A DNA stretch of 64,000 bases, taken from positions 20,834,948-20,898,947 of the forward strand of contig NC_133532.1 in NCBI RefSeq assembly GCF_048544455.1, read 5' to 3'. The notes below the pieces were generated by a model, which was not told the origin of the DNA, made no database searches, and saw nothing but the letters and a program-made list of their open reading frames with translations. Made by a program: the position numbers and the translations under genes. The stretch is from Silene latifolia (Eukaryota > Streptophyta > Magnoliopsida > Caryophyllales > Caryophyllaceae). Positions 21,101 to 31,921 of this stretch are shown piece after piece. Position 1 is the stretch's first letter. Every line of letters starts with the position of its first letter.

Positions 21101-22274
21101 ATAGTTCCTTTGTGAGGAAAATATAACATTAGCTCTTTGTTGCTTATGGACTTCACTTTTTTTTGGCGCATGTGGTTCCTATATGACTATTTATATCGTA
21201 CGCTATGTTACTCTGACTGTTCTTAAGTGAATTTGAATTCGCATCATATTCATATTCTGTCGGGCATCTGTGTTAGGCACTTGTTAGACATGAGAATTAA
21301 CACCTGAACATTTGATTTTAAGCTAGAAACATTGAAGTTTTTGCCAACGTAACGAGCCCGATGCTTGGTTTTTATTTCAAACTGAGTCTAAGCAACATGG
21401 ATTGTGGGTATACGAACCTCTAATAAGTAATAACAGATTTTTGCTTTATTGGTTTCACCAAATTTGATTTAACAATTCTGATGAAAGTTACTATACATTG
21501 CAGAAGAACTACCTTGCGTTCAACAGTGTTTTTAATGTTCTCTATTATGTTTGCAGAATTGCAGATCAAATGAATTTTTAGAATTTCTACATTAAATCTC
21601 TCTTCTAGCTAGGACAATGATTTTATGTATTTGCTGTTATCTTTACCTTTCAGGTGAGTTGGACGAAGAAGTTCAATATGATATTTCTTTTCTTCCTGCT
21701 TAGGAAGCTTGTTCTTCCCTTTTATTCCTTCACACTATTCTGCATCATTCTTCCGCTTACCATGTTTCTCCCAGAAGCTCATTTACCAATTTGGGTTGTC
21801 TGCTATGTCCCTGGTTTCATGTCTGTGTTGAATATCCTTCCAGCTCCAGAGTCATTCCCATTTATAGTACCTTATTTATTATTCGAAAACACAATGTCGG
21901 TTACCAAGTTCAATGCTATGATAACCGGGCTTTTCCGGTTTAAGGGATCCTATGAGTGGGTAGTGACTAAGAAATCAGGCAGGTCATCCGAGGCTGACTT
22001 ACTTGGTTTATCCGAAAAGGAATCTGAAGTTATACAAAGGTCGACGTCGGACCCGGGTCTCGAGGAATTGAACAAATCAAGCATGGTCAAGAAAAGCGGG
22101 AAAGTAAAAAGAAATCGCTTGTACAGAAAGGAGCTTGCATTAGCTTTTATTTTATTAACGGCCTCGGTTAGAAGCTTGCTCTCAGCCCAAGGTGTACACT
22201 TCTATTTTCTGTTATTCCAAGGAATCACTTTCCTGGTTGTTGGTCTTGACTTGATTGGTGAGCAGGTTAGTTGA
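15103..22274 (+). CDS. CSLC6: CSLC6-like cellulose synthase-like C, xyloglucan beta-1,4-glucan synthase
   Basis: Five exons, all joined in phase 0 with GT-AG introns: 15103-15855, 18247-18555, 18784-19074, 19146-19259, 21654-22274. They give 695 codons plus stop, the usual CSLC length. CSLC enzymes are Golgi membrane GT2 proteins that polymerise the glucan backbone of xyloglucan from UDP-glucose. Visible features are an N-terminal EFQEWWNKQ motif (as in CSLC6), a hydrophobic segment near residues 120-145, the UDP-binding DD (276-277), DAD (336-338), the catalytic ED (429-430) and QQHRW (466-470). Several membrane segments occur in exon 5. The N-terminal linker (residues 20-50) is a Ser/Thr/Ala low-complexity tract. 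Introns 1 and 4 are long (2391 and 2394 bp). The start is the first ATG giving the family N terminus. The CSLC6 assignment over other CSLC members rests on memory of family N termini. Confidence 0.93.
16105..16376 (+). repeat. Tandem duplication in CSLC intron 1
   Basis: Two clear units of about 90-95 bp (about 16190-16285 and 16286-16376) share GATGATTC.AATT.ACTTGATG, GGTTTTGAA and AGCAAAGGTTGTG.CTTTTGCAAGTA. A more decayed third unit may precede them at 16105-16165. Non-coding. Confidence 0.7.
19356..20015. mobile_element. hAT-type MITE, 660 bp, in CSLC intron 4
   Basis: A perfect 8-bp duplication GTTATGGC flanks it (19348-19355 and 20016-20023). Terminal inverted repeats are CAACGTTACATGATTCGG and, reversed, CAAGGTTACATGGTTCGG, continuing into GTTCGGT and GAACCGGTTCG-rich inner arms. 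An 8-bp TSD with short-to-medium TIRs is the hAT signature. No transposase. It lies fully inside the intron and leaves the splice sites untouched. Confidence 0.88.
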
Positions 22275-23280
22275 AACCCTGTCATAGATAGCTTGCACAG
22301 TAAAAACCGGGTTTATGGATTCAAGCCGAGGACTGTGGATCTTAGCAAAGGCGCAATTAGATGTTCTCTCTAATTGACGTACAAATAACGAAAACCATTT
22401 GATGGCGGCATGTGACTCGTGGGCAGTAAAGCTGATGATTTCACAGGTGTCACTCTCGGTTCAGTCTATAAATGTACCATGAGAAAAATATTTATTTTTT
22501 GCCAAAGTGACAGCATTTTTGTGTAACTTAGCAGGGTTGTTGTGATAAACCCTTGTAGATGTCGGAGCTGGAAGTGCGTTCGATTTGTTCATTTATCATT
22601 CTTTACATGGTCATTTTATTTTATCTTTAGGGTCATTATACCCCTTCTTCACCCTTTTGTTGGGTCTGTTAGCAAATGACAATTGTTTTTTGTTGTCATA
22701 GTTTTTGTTGTATCCTTGCTCATTTTGAGCTAAGAAATGAAATGCTAAAGATTCATATTTATTTATACGTTTGTGTACTAGATTTCTTTATGTTGAGATC
22801 TTGGTTCCTGGTTCAATATCGTTACATAGTGTATTCTTAACGAAGACGAGTTATCATTGTTAACATGCTTGACTTGTGAGGAATTGTGACGCAACATTTA
22901 TAAAGCTCTGGTTTTCATCCGTATTTATGCTTGTTTTGTAAGAAATTTATTCACGGATAAAGATTCTCTCTATCAAAATTATATAGTTCTTTTTCCGAAA
23001 TTCAGTAAATGAAAACAGTGATCATTTACTGTTGAAATTAACCATTTTTACGCCTCATCATCAGAGGCAATAATCAAGAGAGGAGAATAAGAACGACTCA
23101 ATATCTAATGCCTACAATGTGATACTCGGGTTTGATACTTGGACACTTTATTTTGAGCCAAAACATGACGTTTTTTCATAAAGTAGCTGGGTCTGACATG
23201 TGGATACTTCAAAACGAGTTTGAGTACGATAGATTATCAACAATGGAGAAAGGTTCTGAAAAAAGTTTTACTTCTCCAGC
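22275..23280. other. Spacer between convergent genes
   Basis: This about 1 kb stretch should hold both 3' UTRs: CSLC from the left, the TIR-NB-ARC gene from the right. It is T-rich with several TTTATT/AATAAA-like runs, none decisive as a polyadenylation signal. I see no further gene or repeat. Confidence 0.5.
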
Positions 23281-26200
23281 TCAGATCTTGCTTCTTAACC
23301 TGACCAACTTTGCTAATGTCTCTTGAGCAGCTAACGTATGCGTATGGTTGTGGCCGAGCATAACCGTCCTGATACTTATACAAGTCCTACAAAGTTCTTC
23401 AGCACTGTCAAAGTAACCACCTCTCAGCAACAATTTTGCTCTTGTTTCCATCAATGTGGCTTTCAGAAGTGTCACTTCTTCCCAAACGTACTCATCGACC
23501 TTCTGGCTCGAGTGACTCAATTTCTTCTTCCAGCAAAGTGACCCATGACACCAATCTTGTATTTGGGAGACGAACGATTTCTCCACATCCTCAAGTACAC
23601 TAGTACAGACTTTCAGAAGCTCTAATGATGAGTTGCACCTTGAGAATGTTGTGAAGGCTCCAATAGCCAATGGGAGAGCCGTCTTCTTGATGAATAGAAC
23701 CATGTCTGTTACTTTCAGATGGGCCAGGGGAGGCTCGGATTTGAACCCGAAAACTAGGAAAGCAGTTGCCCAGAGATGATCACTGTTTATCGCTGAGTTT
23801 CCAACTTTTCTTATGCCAATAACTGTAGCCTGAATAGCTGCTGTTGGTTCTCTTGTTCTAGAAAAGGTTCGGGTTATGGGGTGGAACTGGATCCATATTC
23901 CAGAATGACCTGTTGCTTTCCGGGCCAGTCCGAGTCGTACAAGAAGAAGAGCATACTCCTCTTCACTTTTCCAAGCCTGAGATCCTAAAGGGCAACCAGA
24001 GCAGCAATATGAGGCTGGGTTTAGGCATTTAGTCCACTTTGTTATCCGGCTTCCTGTAGAAGGCATGTTCCTAGCAGCTGTAGCCAATAAATTTGCTGAT
24101 ATAGGCGAGGGTGCGAACCATGCACCAACAAGGAGCATCCTTGAAGCAAGACAGTTGTTTGTCTTGGTTGCTTTTTCCAAGATCGCAAAGCAAAAATCAA
24201 GAAGTTTAACCAGGAAAGGGTTGTTCTTATAGATCTCCTCGTCGCTTGCATTCAAAAATGTGGTATCAGAAAGATCTTCAATTGGGGTTTGTTGCACAAT
24301 CTCAAAAAGGGCAGATGGTGAAATCGCGAGTTCTGAAAGTAAGGAACCGACCACTGACGACCCAAATACCGATCCTCCTAACTTCTCCTTAAACTTTTTG
24401 AGACACTCATATTCCTCGGGAGGATACTCTTTCTTCCTTCTTCCTCTTAACATCACCATTGCATCGGGCAAGGGCATTGCCTGAAGAGACATTGGATCAA
24501 AGTTCATTATCTTGGAAAGCCGTGTGGTAATGATCACATGAGTCCCACCTGTATTTCTCGGGATGAGGTCGTGAAGGTCCTTCCCTTCCCACCATTCATT
24601 TTCACTCTCGAGATGGTCTATAATAATCAAGTATGGCATGTCTCTAAACAACTCTCTCTTTATTCTCTTGAACGCCTCATATTCTTGCTCCTCGAAATTC
24701 CTGATTCTTCCTCTTTCTTTTTCAGGATCAGCACTGACATCCAAACCCATATTTACCGAAATATTAAGGACGTTTTGCCTCAAACACCGAGCTTCTCCGC
24801 CCACCCACAGGACCATCTTGTACCTGTGGGAATACTTGTAAGCAAATTCCAGGGCAAGCTCAGTTTTTCCAACACCAGGAGGACCACTAATGCAAACTAC
24901 ACTACTGGTAACGCCCTTATCCTTCCCACTTCTCGATTTCTTGTACTTCGGTCTCTTCAACGAGTTCTTCCCTATAGTTGGTTCAAACTGCCCTTCTGAT
25001 GCTAGAGTACCCTTAAACTCCAAATTAATGTATCTCCCGTCTGCTACACTGGAGTCATCCATGTCCGTCTCCTCATCTGCAAATCCTTCAGATTGACCAG
25101 AAGTGTGCCCTCTACTTACAGTTGTACTTGGATAAGAAGAACATGACTCCTGGTTGCTATATCCAAAGAATGCAGTTTCAATCTCCACCATTTCCTTTTG
25201 TCTCCCAACAAAATACTTGTTTCTAGGGAACGGTATCTCCTCGACTACTGCAAGATGGTCTTGCTCCCGGACACTAACACTCTTTCTTCCTAGCTTTGCT
25301 TGTAAGACACTAGCCGCTTTAGAAATGCAGCTCCTCCAATCACCGTCCAAGCATTCCAGCTTAAACTCATGGGCTCTGATCAACCCTTGTAAAGCTTCCC
25401 GACATTCTTTATCAACGGAACTGTTGTTCAAAAGACCTGTGATTTCTTTCGATTCCATGTCAAAAAACATAGGGATCAAATTTTTCTTCTGAGAGAAGAA
25501 TCTTATCTCTTCCATACTAAAATGGTTGAACAGACTAGCACTTGAAATCACCACAATGCCAAAGCTGGCCGAGCATATAACCCGGTCAGCAATTTCATGG
25601 CTCTGAGTATCAGCATACCTGGCCCTATCAGCTATAAAACAGGCTACCCCCTGGAGCTCCAGCTCAGACTTGATCCACTTACAGTATCGAACCAAATTGC
25701 TATTCGCGCCATGGTACCCTATGTACACATCACAACTCCTCAGTTTGGCATTCACTGCCGGAGAAACTGAGGATTTGGCAAATGAAACTCGTGGGACTGG
25801 GAACGAGAACGAAACCCTAGGTGGTGCCATTGGGTCTGAAATGCAGGTTATATATTTGGGCTTCCCGTCATCAGAGAAGTCTGACTTCTCAACAGGAGTG
25901 TAAGAACTACTTGGAATGTCCTCGGAGTGTGACCCGCAGAGCGAGGGAGGCGGGAAAGGGAGTTGTGCAGGTGTAGGAGGAATTGAGACACTGACACATA
26001 AACTTGCATTCTGGTTTTCACTGTCATTGTTACTTGTAGTCTCAGAGGAGTCTGGGGTTAATGCTCTTGGAGAAATGTAAGGCGATTGCAAGGCGGAAAC
26101 AAAAGCCGAAGATGGAGGGGAGATTAGGGATGGTGAACTATAAGCAAAACATTCTTCTATTGCTGAGCGTTTCGCAGTAAAAGAAAGTGCATTCGCAGCA

Positions 26201-26370
26201 GTTTTAATATTGCTGAGGTATTTTGGTTCATTTTTGGTATTGTTTTTGTCTGTTGTGTTGATTGCTGGTAAAAAATTACCAAGTTTGTTTGATGATGACA
26301 ATGCCAATGCATCCCCTCCTTTTCTCATTGTTCTTTTTTTTTCCGGAATCAACGAAAAAAAACCCGTCAT
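23281..26370 (-). CDS. XTNX-type TIR-NB-ARC protein with C-terminal TPR-like region
   Basis: An uninterrupted 1029-codon frame without introns. A long Ser/Pro-rich N-terminal region (residues 1-205) precedes a TIR-like domain from about 213 (CDVYIGYHG). A FVGRQKE motif is near 387. The NB-ARC domain has P-loop GPPGVGKT (about 496-503), kinase-2 LIIIDHLE (about 580-587) and THVIITTR (about 610-617). The C terminus has helical TPR-like repeats (AKLLLRGGYFDSAEELC) and no leucine-rich repeats. This order matches the conserved low-copy XTNX family (Arabidopsis At4g23440/At5g56220 as I recall), whose function is not settled; it is not a typical resistance gene. The first ATG lies inside a small duplicated leader segment, so the next ATG (residue 15, MRKGGD, 26328) may be the real start. 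Confidence 0.88.
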   Translation of the reverse strand: MTGFFSLIPEKKRTMRKGGDALALSSSNKLGNFLPAINTTDKNNTKNEPKYLSNIKTAANALSFTAKRSAIEECFAYSSPSLISPPSSAFVSALQSPYISPRALTPDSSETTSNNDSENQNASLCVSVSIPPTPAQLPFPPPSLCGSHSEDIPSSSYTPVEKSDFSDDGKPKYITCISDPMAPPRVSFSFPVPRVSFAKSSVSPAVNAKLRSCDVYIGYHGANSNLVRYCKWIKSELELQGVACFIADRARYADTQSHEIADRVICSASFGIVVISSASLFNHFSMEEIRFFSQKKNLIPMFFDMESKEITGLLNNSSVDKECREALQGLIRAHEFKLECLDGDWRSCISKAASVLQAKLGRKSVSVREQDHLAVVEEIPFPRNKYFVGRQKEMVEIETAFFGYSNQESCSSYPSTTVSRGHTSGQSEGFADEETDMDDSSVADGRYINLEFKGTLASEGQFEPTIGKNSLKRPKYKKSRSGKDKGVTSSVVCISGPPGVGKTELALEFAYKYSHRYKMVLWVGGEARCLRQNVLNISVNMGLDVSADPEKERGRIRNFEEQEYEAFKRIKRELFRDMPYLIIIDHLESENEWWEGKDLHDLIPRNTGGTHVIITTRLSKIMNFDPMSLQAMPLPDAMVMLRGRRKKEYPPEEYECLKKFKEKLGGSVFGSSVVGSLLSELAISPSALFEIVQQTPIEDLSDTTFLNASDEEIYKNNPFLVKLLDFCFAILEKATKTNNCLASRMLLVGAWFAPSPISANLLATAARNMPSTGSRITKWTKCLNPASYCCSGCPLGSQAWKSEEEYALLLVRLGLARKATGHSGIWIQFHPITRTFSRTREPTAAIQATVIGIRKVGNSAINSDHLWATAFLVFGFKSEPPLAHLKVTDMVLFIKKTALPLAIGAFTTFSRCNSSLELLKVCTSVLEDVEKSFVSQIQDWCHGSLCWKKKLSHSSQKVDEYVWEEVTLLKATLMETRAKLLLRGGYFDSAEELCRTCISIRTVMLGHNHTHTLAAQETLAKLVRLRSKI

Positions 26371-26790
26371 GAACTGACCCGACTCATATTAACTCAAAAG
26401 TTTTGGGTTTTAAACTAACACCACACTACAATTAAAAATGTAGGAATGTTGTTACAAGACCTGTCAAAAACTGACCCGACTGATATCGACCTCAAAAGTT
26501 TCGGGTTTTGAAATAACACCCAACTTTAATCAGAAAACAGTAAAGGTTTAAAACACCCAAAGTGGTGAATGCAATGTAACAGTGTACTGACAGTGAATCA
26601 GAAACAAAAAGATGATGCACCTGTGAATGTGAACCAGCTTATTATATAAACATTCCTGCAGAAAGGAACCAGCCACCCTAGACAGCGGATGGCGGCGACA
26701 ACAACAGCCGCGAAACCACCCAAGAAATGACCCAATTAGACAGTAGTCAGCAACTGAAAACCACCCAAGAAATGACCCAGCTTATTATCA
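26366..26790. repeat. Two short duplications in the XTNX gene upstream region
   Basis: 26366-26432 and 26459-26530 share GTCA.GAACTGACCCGACT-like sequence, CTCAAAAGTTT.GGGTTTT and AACAC. 26705-26724 and 26758-26777 share AACCACCCAAGAAATGACCC. Both look like local tandem duplications. The first includes the 5'-most ATG of the gene. Confidence 0.6.
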
Positions 26791-27988
26791 ATGCTGTTGT
26801 TAAACACAAAGTTGTGCTTGAAAAGTACAAAGCTTTTTGCCTGTTTTGAGCAACAGAAGAAAAGTTGTATCTCTCTTTGTTGGTTTTGTTTATAGGAAGT
26901 ATGAAGGATTATAGCTGTAAATTAGTAGTGGAGGGGGAGAATCTAATAACAGAGAACGTGTGGGCTGGATCTATGACAAATTTATATACATAGTATATTT
27001 AATAAGCCAAAAAAAATATGTTTCAAAACATCTAGTGTATTGAATGCAGTGCATTTCATTTTGAATGCCACCCTTTTTTTTATTTCTAGTTGAGCTTTTA
27101 ATGGTTATGGTAAATGCATTTTTGACTCTTGAATCATTTCAAAATAAACAAAAACAAAAGAAATTGTATACATTCGATCTCTCTTACCTCTTGTTTGATA
27201 TCGGCTAGTATTTTTTGAGAATATTACATTTTTCCATATTGGATACCCTAAACGATTTCAGATGATGATTTATGTCAGCCAACTTCAAATCAATTAAGGC
27301 CCTGATGGTGTTGTTGTCGTTGTTGTAGTATTACATTGTTTTGGTGAAAATAGTATCATGACATAGTTCAATGTATCAAGTGGTTCACACGAGTTCCAAT
27401 GACAAATAATCGATGATAAATGGTTCGCATAACGAATCAAAATGACAAATGAACTATATCTTTACAAAATACATGTGTTTTTGATAACTTTATCGACTAA
27501 ACCAAGTGTTGTATAAAAATTACATGGTACAAGGACAAATGATGATTGTATTATTAATTTTTGTTGACATAGAGAAATGAGGTTATAATTAGTTGAGCTG
27601 TATGGGGCTCCAGTTTAAATTGTTGATTAGGTAAACAAGTTGATTAGCACTAATTAAAATTGTACTATATACATGTCATTTCTTAGTACAAGTCAGTATA
27701 GACATGATGATTCCTTTGATTTTGTCTTCTTTAGGCTTTAAAAATCAAATTATGAATAATAATGTAAATTTCAGCTTTGTTTATATCAAAAATCTGACAT
27801 TGACAGAGTCTGAGAGTTAAAAATGGTGGAAGGCAGCTCTGGGAATTGGACCCAAAGACCAGTCCAAGTGTCCACACTTCAATGTGACAATATCAATTAT
27901 CAAGACTGCTCCTTGTGGATGGACTACTAACCCTACCAATTCTACCACTATGGGACGATTGTCCTCTACGGAGTACATCTCTTGTGAG
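26791..27988. other. Intergenic, presumed XTNX promoter side
   Basis: AT-rich spacer. TATTATATAAAC at about 26640-26650 and TTTATATACATAG at about 26980 are TATA-like, but no transcription start can be assigned. I see no coding region or recognisable element. Confidence 0.4.
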
Positions 27989-28399
27989 TAGGGGGTCTAA
28001 AATCCGGTCCTAACCGGAAAAATGGATTAGTTCAAAACGGAATCTATTAGATCGGAATCGGAACTAAAAATTCCGGTTTAACATTTTTTAACATTTTGGT
28101 TTTCAATCTCCGACCGGAAAGATCAGAATTATTGTTACATGATCATTTTTCTTAAAAACATTATTTTAAAAAAATTAGTGTAAGCCTACTTAATCTGGTC
28201 CAACCGGTCCGATCCGATCCGATGGACCGGAATTTGAAAAAAATGGATCGGATATGTAAAGAAAAAAATCTGAAAGGGTCTTGGACCTGGGTTTTTACAA
28301 TCAGGAATTTATAATTCCGGTAAATAACGTTTCGGTCCGGTCTCTGGTCCATAACATTTCGGCCCGGTCCATTCTTATTCCGGATCGGTGCAAACCCTA
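27989..28399. mobile_element. hAT-type MITE, 411 bp
   Basis: A perfect 8-bp duplication CTTGTGAG flanks it (27981-27988 and 28400-28407). Ends are TAGGGGGTCTAAAATCCGG and, reversed, TAGGGTTTGCACCGATCCGG. The interior repeats ACCGG/CCGGT-containing words in both directions. No transposase frame. The 8-bp TSD and TAGGG terminus are typical of hAT. Confidence 0.9.
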
Positions 28400-28407
28400 C
28401 TTGTGAG

Positions 28408-28786
28408 GACAATAACCATAAATTAAACATTATGGTTAAATTAATATACATGGGCATGATTAAATAAGAGAAACCCGTATCATCAAATTCAATATAAAGT
28501 CTTAATATTGTGAAGTATAAGTCTTATAATAAAGTATCAATCATTGGAAGCAATTTTTATTTTGAATAATTTGGAAACAAATTTTTGTTTCTAATAAAAG
28601 GGTAAGGTTGTGTACATCGGACTATCACATTTGGAGCCATTAAGAGTTTGAGACACATTAGAATAATGTTGTTTTATAAAGTCCTCTTGTTGGGTCGTTG
28701 ATGTGTCGGTGTCCACGATTCATAAATTATAATCATCATAATAGTATAATATACGATATTGTATTGGGTCAAACTATCACGAATTT
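28408..28786. other. Spacer left of the large gypsy-like element
   Basis: AT-rich, no coding or repeat recognised. It ends with the target duplication AATTT (28782-28786). Confidence 0.4.
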
Positions 28787-29792
28787 TGTAACACCCCATA
28801 CTCCAAGTGCCTTACCAGGACCACTTAAGGCATGAAAGTGCTACCATCTCGGTTACCCGAGGCAATGATAATCAAATAGACCATAAAGAAACGTACTTTA
28901 ATAATAATGTTTAAAGTGATACAACCCAAAACCGAAACTGATAAAAGAAAATACAAGGTCCTCAAATGTTAAACCAACTAGCTAACGAACAATGTTCGAC
29001 ACCGCGGAAGACTCTAAGACTGCATCGTGGTGACTCATCCCAGCTATCCCATGCACATCAATCATACCTGCTCAATAACTACTCACCACCCCCGAATGGA
29101 TCACCATAGTTTTTAAAACATTTAAACGGGGTCAGTACTAATTACATAAAACAAAGCCACAACGAAACAAGAACACGAACAGCTCAAACAACTCAACAAA
29201 CTCCAGTCTCCATTTTCAATCACCACATATCTGACTACACACTAAAGTGTGTAGTCCTGCCAGAGTACCCATCGCAACAAGTACTCCACATCGCCAGTGG
29301 GGGACCGCAGCCGTACCCATCAAATCCCCGCTCATCTCCATTGAGCGATAAACCCAAGTTTTCTTAATGTGCACATCCCCTCCTGTGGCGGGTTCCACAG
29401 AGGGCGAACCAAGGGCGTGAAGCCACTCCCGTAAGTGACTCCACTCAGCCAGGGACGCGTCCCGAAGATCACAGACAGTTATACAACAATAATTACACTA
29501 CACTACCAACAATCACCAAATCAAAATCCAATGCCAATACGATATACAACAACAGCAATTACCAACCACACTTATGTAATCAATACTGAGTAGGGAAAAC
29601 CCTACCTGAAATGCAAACATCACAGACGGTCTTAGCAGCTAATCAGAATCCTTCCTCAACGAAACCTCCTCCTATAACATACATGAATACAATTACTACC
29701 ATAACCACATGAATCACCCAAAACCCCCAAATCTACCCAATTAGAGTTTTAATCAAACTCAAATAAATAACATAAAAACTATACAAGGATCT
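28787..29792 (-). repeat. 3' LTR of the gypsy-like element, outer part
   Basis: Aligns with 46335-47338. It is interrupted at GATCT by the Sirevirus; the rest of the LTR is at 41504-41902. It includes the perfect hairpin GACTACACAC-TAAA-GTGTGTAGTC (29233-29256). Confidence 0.92.
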
Positions 29793-31394
29793 TGAAGAGT
29801 CTATTGATCCAAAATATTCAAGAGGGGGGGGGGGGAATTGAGGATTTAAAACTTTTGAAAGCTTTTTCGATAATGTATATGTAATTGATTATTTAAAGTT
29901 TATTGATTAAACTTTAACTAATCAACTAATGAAGGTAAACGTAATAAGCGAAACAAACGAAAGAACGAGGAGACACACGGTTTTTGAAGTGGTTCAGTTT
30001 CACAAGTCGAAACCTACGTCCACTATTCTCGATTAATAAATTTAGTATCTTTCCACGGATTACAAATTTACTAACCCAACTCGTACAACTAACTCTAGCT
30101 GTAACTCAATGAGTACCGTTAAATACTCGAGTGACTAACTTACGCTAATAAGAAAGCACTAATGATTCTAACAAAGGTTCACGTTAATGAACAAGTTAAG
30201 AAATCAACTAAGCACTATTATCTTATAACGATAAATGAAGAACGAGTATGCGAGCTTTATAAACACACGACCTTTCAAAATAACAAAACAGTTTTCCTTT
30301 TAAAAACACACGGTTTTGCTTTGCAAAGATGAAATCAATTTTTTTGCTTAAGGTCTCTCTTTTAGATGTTGTAAATAGCAAAGTATTTATAGGGAAGGAA
30401 GGAGTAGGCTAACGGTTTTCACACAAACCCTAATAGCCGAAAATAATAAGATATAAGTGCAAATTATATCTTCTTATTATCTCTTTCCTAAAAGCCTTAA
30501 AAGATAATAAAGAATATTCTAAAAGATAGAATATAATCTTTCAAAATATTATCTTTACTATAAATTCTAAGATTATGATAAGATTTCCTAAAACAAGAAT
30601 ATCTTTAACCATAAACAAATATATTAAGTAAGATATATAAGATATGTAAAGATATTATTATAGAATAAAATCTTTACCTAATATACCCTAGGTAACACGA
30701 GATGTCACGGCTCATGTGCCTCGTGACTCGTGCAAACCCTAGTCTTAACATATGATTAGAATTTAGGTTTTAAGAGAGGCTATATTGAAACCCTAATTAG
30801 TAGCAAAGTCCAACTCATAAGTTGATCCATTACAACTACTAATTAATGTTTAATACAAAACCGGACTCCTCACTAAACCGGGCTTTATCATATAAATACT
30901 TTCATTAAAACATTTAAAATAAACTTTAAACAATTATAAAACAATTTTCGAAACAATTAAAAGTCGTGTATAAAAACTCAGCATTTCAATGTTATAGTAG
31001 GAGAGCTATAACATTGAGCACTTTTACTAGTAATGTTATAGCTGCAAAGCTATAACTTTACCAATTCAAGAACCTCATTCTTAATTACCATTACGAGATA
31101 ATCACCTATACTATTCTAATCTTCAAGAAGATCTTCGAGTACAGGCTACGTCATCATCCAAGCTTGATTAATCTTTAGACGAACTCCGTCTTCACAAATT
31201 TCTTGAATGAATCTTAAACCGTTTGATCTTCGAAGGAAGGCTCGAACTTTACATGCAATTGTCACAATCTTCTCTGTTGCTTGTAATAGGTTAATTCTAA
31301 AACACTTGACAAACGATTACACGCAACAAGTATATAAAATGTAAAGCAACTTGACATCATCAAAACATAAACATATAAGCTATATGGTTCAACA
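29793..31394 (-). repeat. 3' LTR of the Sirevirus
   Basis: On the minus strand it starts TGTTGAACC (31394) and ends CTCTTCA (29793). TATAAATA lies at 30384-30391. Two GTTATAG...CTATAAC palindromes (30991-31011, 31035-31056) sit upstream of it. A run of 12 G near the end (29824-29835) is 15 G in the other LTR. Confidence 0.93.
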
Positions 31395-31408
31395 AATTCC
31401 CCCTTTTT
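31395..31408 (-). other. Polypurine tract of the Sirevirus
   Basis: AAAAAGGGGGAATT on the minus strand, directly before the 3' LTR. It serves as primer for plus-strand DNA synthesis. Confidence 0.85.
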
Positions 31409-31921
31409 GATGATGGCAAGCCTCTTAAAATTTGTGAATAATTGTGTAGTTCCTCCTCAATATAATACCGTTATCTTGATAATAAAGATTAACGCAAGAT
31501 TCAAACGATTCTTCAAAAACCGAAACTTTAAGGACTTTAAGAGACAATTGGTCTTGACAAGGAGCAAGCTTAGGTAGATGCTTACTATAGACGTTCTTTC
31601 CCCCTCTTGACATAATCGAAAAGCTAAGAACAAATAAAAAATTACTAGAATTATATAAGACGAGACAAGAGATAAAACGTCATAGGAAATAGTAATAACA
31701 CGCAAGACTATAAGCATCCAAAAGATAATTATCATACAAACTAGGAATTAAACATGTTTAAGCCAAAGTGGGCCGAATGAACACATGTCTAATGAAACAC
31801 TTGGGCCATAACCACAAGTGCATTGCCAAAATGGGCCGAATGATAATGTTGTAAAAACACCAACAAAAAGAAAAAGAAAGCTAAGAAAGATAAGGGCTAG
31901 ATGTGGTAAGACGAGAGGAAA

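Noticed and set aside
24260..25903. Several plus-strand frames within 24260-25903
   Set aside because: Antisense to the XTNX coding sequence, which has clear NB-ARC motifs.
28161..28457. 98-codon frame on the minus strand
   Set aside because: Crosses the boundary of the hAT MITE at 28399, so it is a chance frame.
29824..29835. G-run as a possible quadruplex element
   Set aside because: A single homopolymer of differing length in the two LTRs (12 and 15), more likely a slippage tract; no separate G-tracts.
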